Assembly (NCBI GenBank): GCA_002431345.1
Contig: DJEN01000105.1
Coordinates: 1 to 27,843 of the forward strand
Source: Megasphaera sp. UBA5897
Lineage (GTDB): Bacteria; Bacillota; Negativicutes; Veillonellales; Megasphaeraceae
Direction: 5' to 3'
DNA length: 27,843 nucleotides
The notes under the pieces were generated by a model. The model did not search any database and was not told the origin of the DNA. It saw only the letters and a list, made by a program, of their open reading frames with translations. Positions 1 to 5,983 of this stretch are shown piece after piece (position 1 is the first letter of the stretch; each line of letters begins with the position of its first letter). The translations under genes were made by a program, and so were the position numbers.

Positions 1-267
1 ACAAAAAATGATTATGAATATATCCGGAAAAACTTTCCGGACGAAGAATGGGAGCCAGTATATCAAAACCTTTTAGATACAATGTACGCATGGTTCAACG
101 TAGGCGTTATTTTGGACGATGGAATTACAGATGATTCGCATAAAGTTGTAATTGACGAACAAAACAACAAACGATATCAATATGAAAAAAGAATAGATGA
201 AAATTGCAAATTATTAAAAATTGGCTATACCGAAGAAGAGGTAAAAGCAATTATTGAAAGAAAATGA
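1..267 (+). CDS. 3' part of an unrecognised phage gene
   Basis: The frame is open from the first base of the window to the TGA at 265-267, so the gene begins upstream and the internal ATG at 82 is probably not its start. The visible 88 residues are charged and end in a Lys/Glu-rich helix-like stretch (EEEVKAIIERK). The stop overlaps the next start as ATGA, which suggests translational coupling with the XhlA-like gene. I do not recognise the family. Position just before lysis-type genes suggests a late structural or accessory phage gene. Confidence 0.7.
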   Translation, partial: TKNDYEYIRKNFPDEEWEPVYQNLLDTMYAWFNVGVILDDGITDDSHKVVIDEQNNKRYQYEKRIDENCKLLKIGYTEEEVKAIIERK

Positions 268-503
268 GCGAACAAGAGTATAAAGAAGAAATCGTACAGC
301 GTCTAGCAGCTATTGAAACAAAATTAGAATTAATGCAGAAAAACATGGAAGCATTAACTGAAAAGTTAGACAAAACAAATCAAACGGCAATTATTGCAAG
401 TCAGTCCAGCAAATCAGCACATCACAGAATATCTACGATGTACTGTATAGCAGGAGCGATTGGCGCAGTTGTATCTTTTGTAGTTGATTTTTTTAGGAGG
501 TAG
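264..503 (+). CDS. XhlA-like phage membrane protein (holin-associated)
   Basis: This 79-aa protein has an N-terminal coiled-coil-like region (residues about 3-45, with repeated Leu/Ile/Met spacing) followed by one C-terminal hydrophobic segment (about 56-75, YCIAGAIGAVVSFVVDFF) and a short basic tail. That is the architecture of the XhlA haemolysin family, which acts with a holin and endolysin in Bacillus prophage PBSX. It starts inside the stop of the preceding gene (ATGA). Size, topology and position near lysis genes support the call. Sequence similarity could not be tested, and a generic phage membrane protein remains possible. Confidence 0.6.
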   Translation: MSEQEYKEEIVQRLAAIETKLELMQKNMEALTEKLDKTNQTAIIASQSSKSAHHRISTMYCIAGAIGAVVSFVVDFFRR

Positions 504-508
504 CAAAA

Positions 509-757
509 ATGCAAGAAAAAGCACGTAAAATTGTAATGGATTATTTTAATACGCATGTTGATGTCACAGATAAAAAGATGATTACTATGAACGATGTATT
601 CATTGTTTGGTGGTGCAAGACTTTACAAAATTGGAAAGCCTTAGTATCTACTGATGTAGCGGATGGCATGTATTATGAAGTCACTCACAATGGTGATAAA
701 AATGAAACATACGTTGACGTATATAAGAAATGGGAAAATTACACAGTAAAAGATTAG
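509..757 (+). CDS. small phage protein, DUF6275-like
   Basis: This 82-aa soluble protein has the core VWWCKTLQNWKALVSTDVAD followed by GMYYEVTHNGDKNETYVDVY. From memory this matches the DUF6275 family of small phage accessory proteins, for which no function is known. A GGAGG just upstream (about 496-500, inside the end of the previous gene) supports the ATG at 509. It is the first of a run of small accessory genes before the lysis cassette. Confidence 0.6.
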   Translation: MQEKARKIVMDYFNTHVDVTDKKMITMNDVFIVWWCKTLQNWKALVSTDVADGMYYEVTHNGDKNETYVDVYKKWENYTVKD

Positions 758-771
758 GAGTTGTGATAACT

Positions 772-1077
772 ATGGAAAAATTAAAAGTATTTATTAGTCA
801 ACCTATGCGTGATAAAACAAACGAACAGATTCTTAATGAACGCAAACGTGCGATTAATATTATTAAAAAGAAATTTGGCAAAGATGTTGAGATTTTGGAT
901 AGCTTCTTTAAAGATGCACCACATGAAAGCACTCCCGTATGGTTTTTGGGGAAATCACTAGAAGTATTATCCAAAGCAAATCTTGCATACTTTATAGGTG
1001 ACTGGAAAAATTATCGAGGTTGTAAAATTGAAAACACTGTTGCTCATGAATATGGCATAGATACGATAGAAGAATAA
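772..1077 (+). CDS. DUF4406 / nucleoside 2-deoxyribosyltransferase-like phage protein
   Basis: The 101-aa product opens with KVFISQPMRDKTNEQILNER, the signature of DUF4406, a family related to nucleoside 2-deoxyribosyltransferases and common in phages. A Rossmann-like strand is followed by the phosphate-loop-like SQPMR, and a later acidic/aromatic part (AYFIGDW, then a C-terminal HEYGI). The ATG at 772 is preferred over 730 because AGGAG lies at 756-760 with suitable spacing, and the earlier start would overlap the upstream gene. The substrate is unknown; related enzymes cleave or transfer N-glycosidic bonds of nucleosides. Confidence 0.7.
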   Translation: MEKLKVFISQPMRDKTNEQILNERKRAINIIKKKFGKDVEILDSFFKDAPHESTPVWFLGKSLEVLSKANLAYFIGDWKNYRGCKIENTVAHEYGIDTIEE

Positions 1078-1096
1078 GAGAGGAGTCGTGATAACT

Positions 1097-1540
1097 ATGA
1101 AATTTAAAAAGAAACCAGTTGTAATTGAAGCATATCAGACTAAAGAGGAAAAAATTATTCACACTCTCGAAGGAGATATGAAAGCAAGTGTCGGCGATTA
1201 TATTATTACCGGCGTAAATGGTGAGCAGTACCCATGCAAACCGGATATTTTCGAAAAAACATATGAAACGGTTAAAGACGATGGAATGACTATTGGTCAA
1301 GCTATCGAAGCAATGAAGCAGGGCAAACGTTGTGCAAGAAAAACGTGGAACGGTAAGGGACAATATATTGAACTGGCAAAAAATGTAAGCTATATCAACC
1401 CAAGTGGTGAAGTAGTAAACGTAAATCACGAAGCCATGGGTAATAAAGCAGTTGCATTTATTGGTACATCGGGTGTGCAACTTGGATGGTTAGCGTCACA
1501 AGCTGACCTATTATCTGAAGATTGGTATATTGTAGAATAA
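1097..1540 (+). CDS. PGDYI-domain / Tad2-like (DUF2829) fusion, candidate Thoeris inhibitor
   Basis: Two parts are visible in 147 residues. The first ~55 carry the phage motif VGDYIITGVNGEQYPCKPD followed by IFEKTYE. Residues about 62-147 look like DUF2829, now known as Tad2: MTIGQAIEAMKQGKRCARK, TWNGKGQYIEL, and the C-terminal GWLASQADLLSEDWYIV. Tad2 proteins are phage anti-defence sponges that bind the cyclic ADP-ribose-type signal made by Thoeris TIR enzymes. ATG 1097 follows AGGAG at 1081-1085; the GTG at 1088 is a possible but less likely start. The family match is by recognition of conserved residues. Anti-Thoeris activity in this protein is inferred. Confidence 0.75.
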   Translation: MKFKKKPVVIEAYQTKEEKIIHTLEGDMKASVGDYIITGVNGEQYPCKPDIFEKTYETVKDDGMTIGQAIEAMKQGKRCARKTWNGKGQYIELAKNVSYINPSGEVVNVNHEAMGNKAVAFIGTSGVQLGWLASQADLLSEDWYIVE

Positions 1541-1560
1541 AAAAGCGAGGAGAGAATAAT

Positions 1561-1980
1561 ATGGAAAAAGACATAAAAGAAGTTAAAATGCACAAATATA
1601 TTGGAACAAAAGTAGTAAAAGCCTATCCATGCCCAGCTTGGAAAAATGCAGGCGGACACAAGGTTGGAGATGAAGGATATAAAGTGATCTATGAAGATGG
1701 CTATGTGAGCTGGAGCCCAAAAGACGTATTTGAAAAACATTATAAAAAAAGTGATACGTATATTGACAGAATGAAAATAGAATATGAAGAACTACAAGAT
1801 AGACGAATGAAGCTAATAGATTTTCTCGAATATCATCGTGATTTGATAAATGACAATGAATACTATCAAATGACAGACCAATTAGCGGTGATGAGTGAGT
1901 ACGCTAGTGTTTTAAGACAACGAATTGACTATGCAAAGTTGAAGGCGGAAATGATTATGGAAAAGAAAAATGAAGAATAA
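1561..1980 (+). CDS. crAss001_48-related phage protein
   Basis: The 139-aa protein has an N-terminal globular part (about 8-60) with EGYKVIYEDGYVSWSPKDVF, a segment widespread in phage accessory proteins. Its C-terminal helical part (about 64-130) reads DRMKIEYEELQDRRMKLIDF, then MSEYASVLRQRI, like the family annotated as crAss001_48-related. Both families lack a known function. The ATG at 1561 follows GCGAGGAGAG; an in-frame upstream start at 1522 would overlap the Tad2-like gene. It overlaps the next gene by 11 bases. Confidence 0.6.
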   Translation: MEKDIKEVKMHKYIGTKVVKAYPCPAWKNAGGHKVGDEGYKVIYEDGYVSWSPKDVFEKHYKKSDTYIDRMKIEYEELQDRRMKLIDFLEYHRDLINDNEYYQMTDQLAVMSEYASVLRQRIDYAKLKAEMIMEKKNEE

Positions 1981-2290
1981 ATTATTGAAATTTGGCCGCT
2001 GGGCAGAAAAAAACTGGATACAGATTGTAGTAATCGTAGGGTTGTTCCTTATGCTTGAATTAGCATTAGTTTTCTTTTCTTGGCTGATTGGATATTGGTG
2101 CAACGCCTTGCTTAGCATGCATTTTGAATTATCATCGTGCTGGGCGGGAATTGGTGCCATAGGCACGGCACTGGGGGTTGTTGTTGGCCTGGGTAAGGCG
2201 GCGTGGACAAAATACAGTACGAATACTGCGCACACAGAGAATAATTTAATTAAAAGCGTAACTGATAAAATAGGAGGAATGGGAAAATGA
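1970..2290 (+). CDS. two-TM holin-like protein
   Basis: The 106-aa product has a short basic N-terminus (MKNKLLKFGRWAEKNW), a long hydrophobic helix at about 17-42 (IQIVVIVGLFLMLELALVFF), a second hydrophobic Gly-rich segment at about 58-76 (WAGIGAIGTALGVVVGLG), and a polar C-terminus. Size, topology and position directly before an endolysin-like gene fit a phage holin that makes inner-membrane lesions at lysis time. It overlaps both neighbours by a few bases, so the genes are probably translationally coupled. No specific holin family is recognised. Confidence 0.6.
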   Translation: MKNKLLKFGRWAEKNWIQIVVIVGLFLMLELALVFFSWLIGYWCNALLSMHFELSSCWAGIGAIGTALGVVVGLGKAAWTKYSTNTAHTENNLIKSVTDKIGGMGK

Positions 2291-2868
2291 CGCGTGAGCA
2301 GCTGGCAAGAGAAATTGCAAAAGGAATCGTAAATACTGGTGTGGAAGGAAGTTTTGACACTATTACATGCAGCACGGCCGGTGATTATCCATCTATCGGT
2401 ATTAGCCAGTGGGAAGGACCGCGGGCAGATCGGTTGTTAGCGATGATTCCGGGCGGGTATCAATTTAGCGGTCGGACATTTAGCGACATTCAAGGGGCCG
2501 GAGAATTATATGATTTGCAGAATCTGTTATCTGGCAATGCTGGAGAAGCGGCGCAGCTTGATCAATTAACAAGTGATTGTTTATCTTATGTAGATGCTTT
2601 GTGGGAAGTGTCAGACTTAGATCAATCAAGACCGCTGATTTATTGTGGGATTTGGTGCCCGACATCGACCTATGTCGTACAGCAGTTTTGCATGCGCCGC
2701 CAGGAACGCGGGTACGATTTAAGAAGTTTAGAATGCGTGTATGAAATGTTCCACAGTGAATACGCCAATGCAGCAGGATGCGGCGAATATCAAGAAGGAT
2801 ATGCAAATCGGGCATATGCGACATATGAGTATGTTGCGACATTAGATTTAAGCGAATACGGAGAGTAA
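2287..2868 (+). CDS. putative endolysin (lysozyme/transglycosylase-like)
   Basis: This 193-aa protein has no signal peptide or membrane segment. Near the N-terminus (about residues 18-42) it carries GVEGSFDTITCSTAGDYPSI followed by GISQWEG. The Glu in EGS followed by a G-I-x-Q stretch resembles the ES...GLMQ signature of the lysozyme/SLT superfamily and suggests a catalytic Glu at about residue 20. The rest is helical with several Cys and Trp residues. Its place between a holin-like and spanin-like genes is the strongest support. Without a signal sequence, export would depend on the holin. The exact glycoside hydrolase family is not recognised. Confidence 0.6.
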   Translation: MTREQLAREIAKGIVNTGVEGSFDTITCSTAGDYPSIGISQWEGPRADRLLAMIPGGYQFSGRTFSDIQGAGELYDLQNLLSGNAGEAAQLDQLTSDCLSYVDALWEVSDLDQSRPLIYCGIWCPTSTYVVQQFCMRRQERGYDLRSLECVYEMFHSEYANAAGCGEYQEGYANRAYATYEYVATLDLSEYGE

Positions 2869-2877
2869 GGAGGTATC

Positions 2878-3255
2878 ATGATTGCTGAGATTATTAAGAA
2901 ATATAAAAATAAAATATATTTTGTTGTCTGTATTTTGCTTGTTGTGCTTGTCTTTGCCGCAGGCTGGATGGTGTGCAGACACTACGAACCAACAAATGAT
3001 ACACCTATCAACAGAACAGTGGACAACGTACAAGCGGACGCTGACAGAGCTGGATATGAAATTAACACAGCTGGAAAAGAACTCGAAAGCGGACAAAAGC
3101 GACTTAGCGATGCTACGGCAACAACTGACAGAATCGCAGAACGCAATACAGAAAGCGCAAGCCTCATTGAAGATTGCAGAAAACTCCTTGACGAGCTTGC
3201 AAAACAATGTGCAGACATTGAAAGCACAAATCAGCCAGAAAGAACAGGAGAATAA
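2878..3255 (+). CDS. Rz-like inner-membrane spanin candidate
   Basis: The 125-aa product has a basic N-terminus, one transmembrane segment (about 12-34, KIYFVVCILLVVLVFAAGWM) and a polar, helix-prone periplasmic domain rich in Asp, Glu, Arg and Ser, including RIAERNTESASLIEDCRKLL. That N-in/C-out layout is typical of phage i-spanins (Rz). AAGGAGG at 2867-2873 lies four bases from its ATG. Almost the whole gene is overlapped by a second open frame shifted +1 (2882-3328) that also encodes an export-signal protein, as in the Rz/Rz1 arrangement of lambda. Codon choice looks normal in both frames. Spanins would imply a host with an outer membrane. Confidence 0.6.
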   Translation: MIAEIIKKYKNKIYFVVCILLVVLVFAAGWMVCRHYEPTNDTPINRTVDNVQADADRAGYEINTAGKELESGQKRLSDATATTDRIAERNTESASLIEDCRKLLDELAKQCADIESTNQPERTGE

Positions 3256-3328
3256 AAGGCTGCAGCGACAGCGAGATACATATGCTGTTATTGCTGCCGT
3301 ATTTGCAATCACAACGATAGTTAAATAA
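2882..3328 (+). CDS. overlapping exported coiled-coil protein, candidate second spanin
   Basis: This 148-aa frame begins with TTG, eight bases after the AAGGAGG at 2867-2873, a spacing better than that of the competing ATG at 2878. It encodes a clear signal sequence (about 1-31, hydrophobic core YILLSVFCLLCLSLP, then QAGWCADT), a long coiled coil (about 50-130, heptad Leu/Gln/Lys pattern) and a short hydrophobic C-terminal segment YAVIAAVFAITTIV. A Cys sits at the expected processing site, but the preceding Trp breaks the usual lipobox, so lipidation is doubtful. N-terminal export signal plus C-terminal membrane segment recalls unimolecular spanins. It could instead be the main gene with 2878-3255 a shadow, or both may be expressed. 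Confidence 0.6.
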   Translation: MLRLLRNIKIKYILLSVFCLLCLSLPQAGWCADTTNQQMIHLSTEQWTTYKRTLTELDMKLTQLEKNSKADKSDLAMLRQQLTESQNAIQKAQASLKIAENSLTSLQNNVQTLKAQISQKEQENKRLQRQRDTYAVIAAVFAITTIVK

Positions 3329-3334
3329 ATTTTT

Positions 3335-3376
3335 AAGCGTCATAAATGCGATAGCGTGTTTATGACGCTTTTTTTT
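3335..3376 (+). terminator. strong intrinsic terminator after the lysis cassette
   Basis: A perfect 12-bp stem, AAGCGTCATAAA (3335-3346) with TTTATGACGCTT (3359-3370), has a 12-base loop and runs directly into a T tract ending at 3376. It starts six bases after the stop of 2882-3328 and closes the lysis operon. Confidence 0.92.
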
Positions 3377-3396
3377 AGGGAGATGTTATATGTAAA

Positions 3397-3633
3397 ATGA
3401 AGAAAAGCAGAAAACGAGCTAAAGCATGGATAGACGGCTTGACGAAAAGCAGATTCAATGCCACAGTAGATGAACTGAAATTAACGCCGTTTCAGCGCGA
3501 AATATTGATAATGCGGCATGTAAACGGCTTTGACAATACACGTATAGCTATTGAAACCATGCGTTGCAAAGAACAAATTAGTACAGAATTATCAAAAATA
3601 TATGAAAGAATTGCAACTAATTTTTTACAATAA
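3397..3633 (+). CDS. small sigma-70 region 4-like DNA-binding protein
   Basis: The 78-aa basic protein contains LTPFQREILIMRHVNGFDNT followed by RIAIETMRCKEQISTELSKI, a helix-turn-helix layout like sigma region 4.2 or phage late-gene activators of that size. There is no region 2, so it cannot be a full sigma factor. AGGGAG at 3377-3382 is 14 bases from the ATG, and an ATG-TAA mini-frame (3390-3395) lies between them. It stands alone after the lysis terminator and before the 3714-5903 module, so a role in late or module transcription is plausible but unproven. Confidence 0.6.
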   Translation: MKKSRKRAKAWIDGLTKSRFNATVDELKLTPFQREILIMRHVNGFDNTRIAIETMRCKEQISTELSKIYERIATNFLQ

Positions 3634-3665
3634 TTTAGCTATTTTCTGATTAATTATTATTTATT

Positions 3666-3695
3666 TTTACAAGAAAATTTAAAATATAATATAAC
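3666..3695 (+). promoter_or_regulatory. candidate promoter of the 3714-5903 module
   Basis: TTTACA (3666-3671) and TATAAC (3690-3695) are separated by 18 bases in a very AT-rich stretch. A perfect TATAAT at 3685-3690 is also present, but its -35 partner would be too close. Either gives a start site just upstream of the ribosome binding site of the 3714 gene. Confidence 0.45.
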
Positions 3696-3713
3696 CAAAG
3701 AGAGGTGCTGAAC

Positions 3714-4025
3714 ATGTATTACAACCCAATGATGCAGCAGGTACAAGGATATAGAGTAGGCAGTATGCAAGATGTCGTACAAGCGCAGATACCGTTTGAT
3801 GGCTCCACAACATACTACCCCTGCCCAAATCAGAATTGCATATATACAAAAGCGCTTGATTTGAACACGGGACGTGCAATAATCCTTGAATATCGTTTGG
3901 TACAGCAAGAGCAAAGCAAGACCAATGTAAGCGATTTAGCAAAACGAATAGAAAAAATAGAACAATTATTACAAGGAGGAAACGAAAATGCAATTAATGC
4001 AAATGTGGCAAATGATGCAGGGTAG
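3714..4025 (+). CDS. phage protein of unknown function, first gene of the distal module
   Basis: The 103-aa product opens MYYNPMMQQVQGYRVGSM, carries IPFDGSTTYYPCPNQNCIYT and ALDLNTGRAI in the middle, and ends in a short coiled-coil-like helix (LAKRIEKIEQLLQGG). Small proteins with this plan (a beta-type core with PCPNxxxIYTK and a C-terminal coiled coil) are, as I recall, common in prophages of gut Firmicutes with no assigned function. AGAGG at 3701-3705 supports ATG 3714 over the GTG at 3705. It overlaps the next gene by 38 bases. Confidence 0.6.
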   Translation: MYYNPMMQQVQGYRVGSMQDVVQAQIPFDGSTTYYPCPNQNCIYTKALDLNTGRAIILEYRLVQQEQSKTNVSDLAKRIEKIEQLLQGGNENAINANVANDAG

Positions 4026-4203
4026 TCAGAATCCAATGGGAATGCTGCAAAACATGTGCGGAAATAATCCGGCGTTCGCTAATTTACAACAGCTTATAAA
4101 CAGAAAAGAACCGCAGCAGCTGGAACAAATTGCAAGGAACATGGCAAAAGAACGGGGCGTCAATATTGATGCTATGCTGGCACAAATGGGCATGAAAAAA
4201 TAA
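3988..4203 (+). CDS. small Met/Gln-rich phage protein
   Basis: This 71-aa product is unusually rich in Met, Gln and Asn: MQLMQMWQMMQGSQNPMGML at the N-terminus, then a helical second half (PQQLEQIARNMAKERGVNID) ending MLAQMGMKK. AAGGAGG at 3974-3980 supports the start inside the end of the previous gene. No family function is known. The composition suggests a helical binding partner of another module protein. Confidence 0.6.
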   Translation: MQLMQMWQMMQGSQNPMGMLQNMCGNNPAFANLQQLINRKEPQQLEQIARNMAKERGVNIDAMLAQMGMKK

Positions 4204-4208
4204 TGGTT

Positions 4209-4233
4209 ATAAACTAATTAGTTTATTTATAAT
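4209..4233 (+). promoter_or_regulatory. palindromic operator candidate with -10 box
   Basis: Bases 4209-4226 form a perfect 18-bp palindrome, ATAAACTAATTAGTTTAT, followed at once by TATAAT (4228-4233) and then the AAAGGAGG of the 4258 gene. No good -35 is visible. A palindrome filling the usual spacer of a -10 box suggests a repressor or activator site; a weak hairpin with no terminator role is the alternative. Confidence 0.45.
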
Positions 4234-4257
4234 AAAGATAAAAGGAGGAAAAGAAAA

Positions 4258-4938
4258 ATGATGGAAAATGCAGGGATTCCGGTAACGTATGATTTGAATA
4301 ATAGAAACAATGACATGTGGAGTTCAAGCGGCAGTTTTATTTGGGTATTTTTGATTTTTGCTATGATGATGTGGGGCGGCAATGGTATGTGGGGAGGCAA
4401 TAACACCGGTTTAAACCAAGTAACAAATGATTTCCTATATACTAATCTCAACAGCCGCTTGGGAGATGGAATTACGCAGCTTACACAGCAAAATTTCGAA
4501 GCACAAAAAGATGGCTGGCAGCAGTCCCAGGCGATGCAGATGGCATTGGCACAAAATGGATTCATTACGCAAAACAACACGAAAGATTTACAAATGCAGC
4601 TGGCGCAGAATGCGTTTCAAGCGCAGCAGTGCTGCTGTGAGACACAAAAATCTATTGCAGCAGTGCAGGCAGAAAACTATAAAAACACGTGTGAAATTAC
4701 AACCGCAATTCATGCCGAAGGCGAGGCAACACGCGCCCTGATTACACAGAATGTAATGCAGAATTTACGGGACAAACTGGCGGATCGTGACCGCGATTTG
4801 CAAACGGCAAACTTCCATTTGTCGCAGCAGGCGCAGAACGCAACGCTAATCGGAGCATTACGGCCGACACCGATTCCGGCATATGTAACAAACAGCCCGT
4901 ATCAATCAGTAAGTGCGTGCAGTGGGTGCAATAACTAA
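4258..4938 (+). CDS. phage-associated membrane protein with Gln-rich helical domain and Cys clusters
   Basis: The 226-aa protein has an N-terminal hydrophobic Met/Trp/Gly-rich segment (about 24-48, FIWVFLIFAMMMWGG), a long Gln/Asn-rich helical region (about 60-200) with repeated LAQN motifs and a CCCET cluster, and the ending ALRPTPIPAYVTNSPYQ then SVSACSGCNN. I recall homologues with this layout in prophages of many gut Clostridia, some labelled tail-fibre-like without evidence. It follows a palindromic promoter region and AAAGGAGG. It may be anchored in the membrane with the helical region as a stalk. The function is unknown. Confidence 0.65.
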   Translation: MMENAGIPVTYDLNNRNNDMWSSSGSFIWVFLIFAMMMWGGNGMWGGNNTGLNQVTNDFLYTNLNSRLGDGITQLTQQNFEAQKDGWQQSQAMQMALAQNGFITQNNTKDLQMQLAQNAFQAQQCCCETQKSIAAVQAENYKNTCEITTAIHAEGEATRALITQNVMQNLRDKLADRDRDLQTANFHLSQQAQNATLIGALRPTPIPAYVTNSPYQSVSACSGCNN

Positions 4939-4959
4939 ATAACAGTGTATGTCTACACA

Positions 4960-4987
4960 AAAAGGGACGGCATGCACCGTCCCTTTT
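4960..4987 (+). terminator. hairpin between two module genes (weak terminator or attenuator)
   Basis: AAAAGGGACGG (4960-4970) pairs perfectly with CCGTCCCTTTT (4977-4987) around a 6-base loop. Only four T residues follow, all inside the stem, and the ribosome binding site of the next gene begins four to five bases later. Partial termination or mRNA stabilisation fits better than a full stop. Confidence 0.6.
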
Positions 4988-5004
4988 CTATAGGAGGAGT
5001 AAAA

Positions 5005-5430
5005 ATGACGTGTTATAAGAAATCATCATGCATGGCAATTAACACAGCATCTCAAGCTGTAGCAGCCAACGGCATAGTTAATTTTGCAACCAGCAATACG
5101 ACGGGATGCAGCATAAGTTATATCAACGGGAGCAATACGGTTACGCTAAAAAATAAAGGGCTATACTATGTAAATGTATCAGCCGAATTAATCGGGATTA
5201 CTGCCGGAACAGGCACTATACAATTATTAAAAAATAATACTGCTGTTCCAGGAGCGCAGGCAGCAGCAACACTTGGCAGCGGCGACACGGCAAACCTAAA
5301 CTTTACGGCAGTTGTTGATGTTTTAAAATCATGTGATTGCATTAATAATAAAGCCGCACTGCAGGTACAGTTATCCGGAGTTGGAGCGACTGTAAATAAT
5401 ATAACCATGACAGCTATAAAAATTGCATAG
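5005..5430 (+). CDS. BclA C-terminal/TNF-like jelly-roll domain protein
   Basis: The 141-aa product is nearly all beta-strand: ASQAVAANGIVNFATSNTTG, NTVTLKNKGLYYVNVSAELI, TIQLLKNNTAVPGAQ, VDVLKSCDC and QVQLSGVGATVNNITMTAIK. This pattern matches the C-terminal C1q/TNF-like domain of BclA-type exosporium and phage fibre-tip proteins, which trimerise at surfaces. No collagen-like repeats precede it. The ATG at 5005 follows AGGAGG; the longer in-frame start at 4945 would run through the hairpin and is rejected. It is probably an extracellular or virion-surface component of the module. Confidence 0.65.
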   Translation: MTCYKKSSCMAINTASQAVAANGIVNFATSNTTGCSISYINGSNTVTLKNKGLYYVNVSAELIGITAGTGTIQLLKNNTAVPGAQAAATLGSGDTANLNFTAVVDVLKSCDCINNKAALQVQLSGVGATVNNITMTAIKIA

Positions 5431-5441
5431 GAGAGATATAC

Positions 5442-5903
5442 ATGGAAATAATATTAGACATATATAAAAAAATATCAAAAGATGCGTCTAAAGAACAAAT
5501 TATAGATAACATGATTGAATCACTGGCAAAAAAAGTAAAAAAAGATTGCCCGGACGAATACAAAAAGATTTTTTTAATGATGCACAACGAAATATACGAT
5601 GGGCATTTTTGCGAATGTTTGGCCAAGAAAGCAGTATCAGAAATGGAAAATGCCGATGGAACACATGGCGGCCATTGGACGAAAGAACAGACCATGTCTG
5701 TCATGAATCAATATAACGTTAAAGCAAATATAAACGACTGGCACTATGTCATGAATATGATGTACAGTGATTACTGTAAAATCATTGGCGAAGACATCGG
5801 CATGTATGCTCATTTAGCTGATGCATATATTAATGATATTGATGCACCAAAAGACAAATCATTTAGAATTTATTTAGCTACGCATGACATAAGCGAGCTA
5901 TAA
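5442..5903 (+). CDS. DUF7841-like phage-associated protein
   Basis: The 153-aa, mostly helical soluble protein has a charged N-terminal half, a central GTHGGHWTKEQTMSVMNQYN and a conserved-looking C-terminal half with WHYVMNMMYSDYCKIIGED and ADAYINDIDAPKDK. This resembles the family I recall as DUF7841, often placed with the Gln-rich membrane protein of the 4258 type. No function is known. It has AGGAGAG upstream and is the last gene before the phage/chromosome transition. Confidence 0.6.
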   Translation: MEIILDIYKKISKDASKEQIIDNMIESLAKKVKKDCPDEYKKIFLMMHNEIYDGHFCECLAKKAVSEMENADGTHGGHWTKEQTMSVMNQYNVKANINDWHYVMNMMYSDYCKIIGEDIGMYAHLADAYINDIDAPKDKSFRIYLATHDISEL

Positions 5904-5983
5904 TTAATCAACTTGATGCATATAAAATAAAAGACCTCAATTAGTATCTCTTGGAAAACTAAGGGGCTGTGGTAAAATGATTG

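Noticed and set aside
3397..3633. Complete sigma factor
   Set aside because: At 78 residues it has only a region-4-like helix-turn-helix and lacks region 2 for core binding and -10 recognition.
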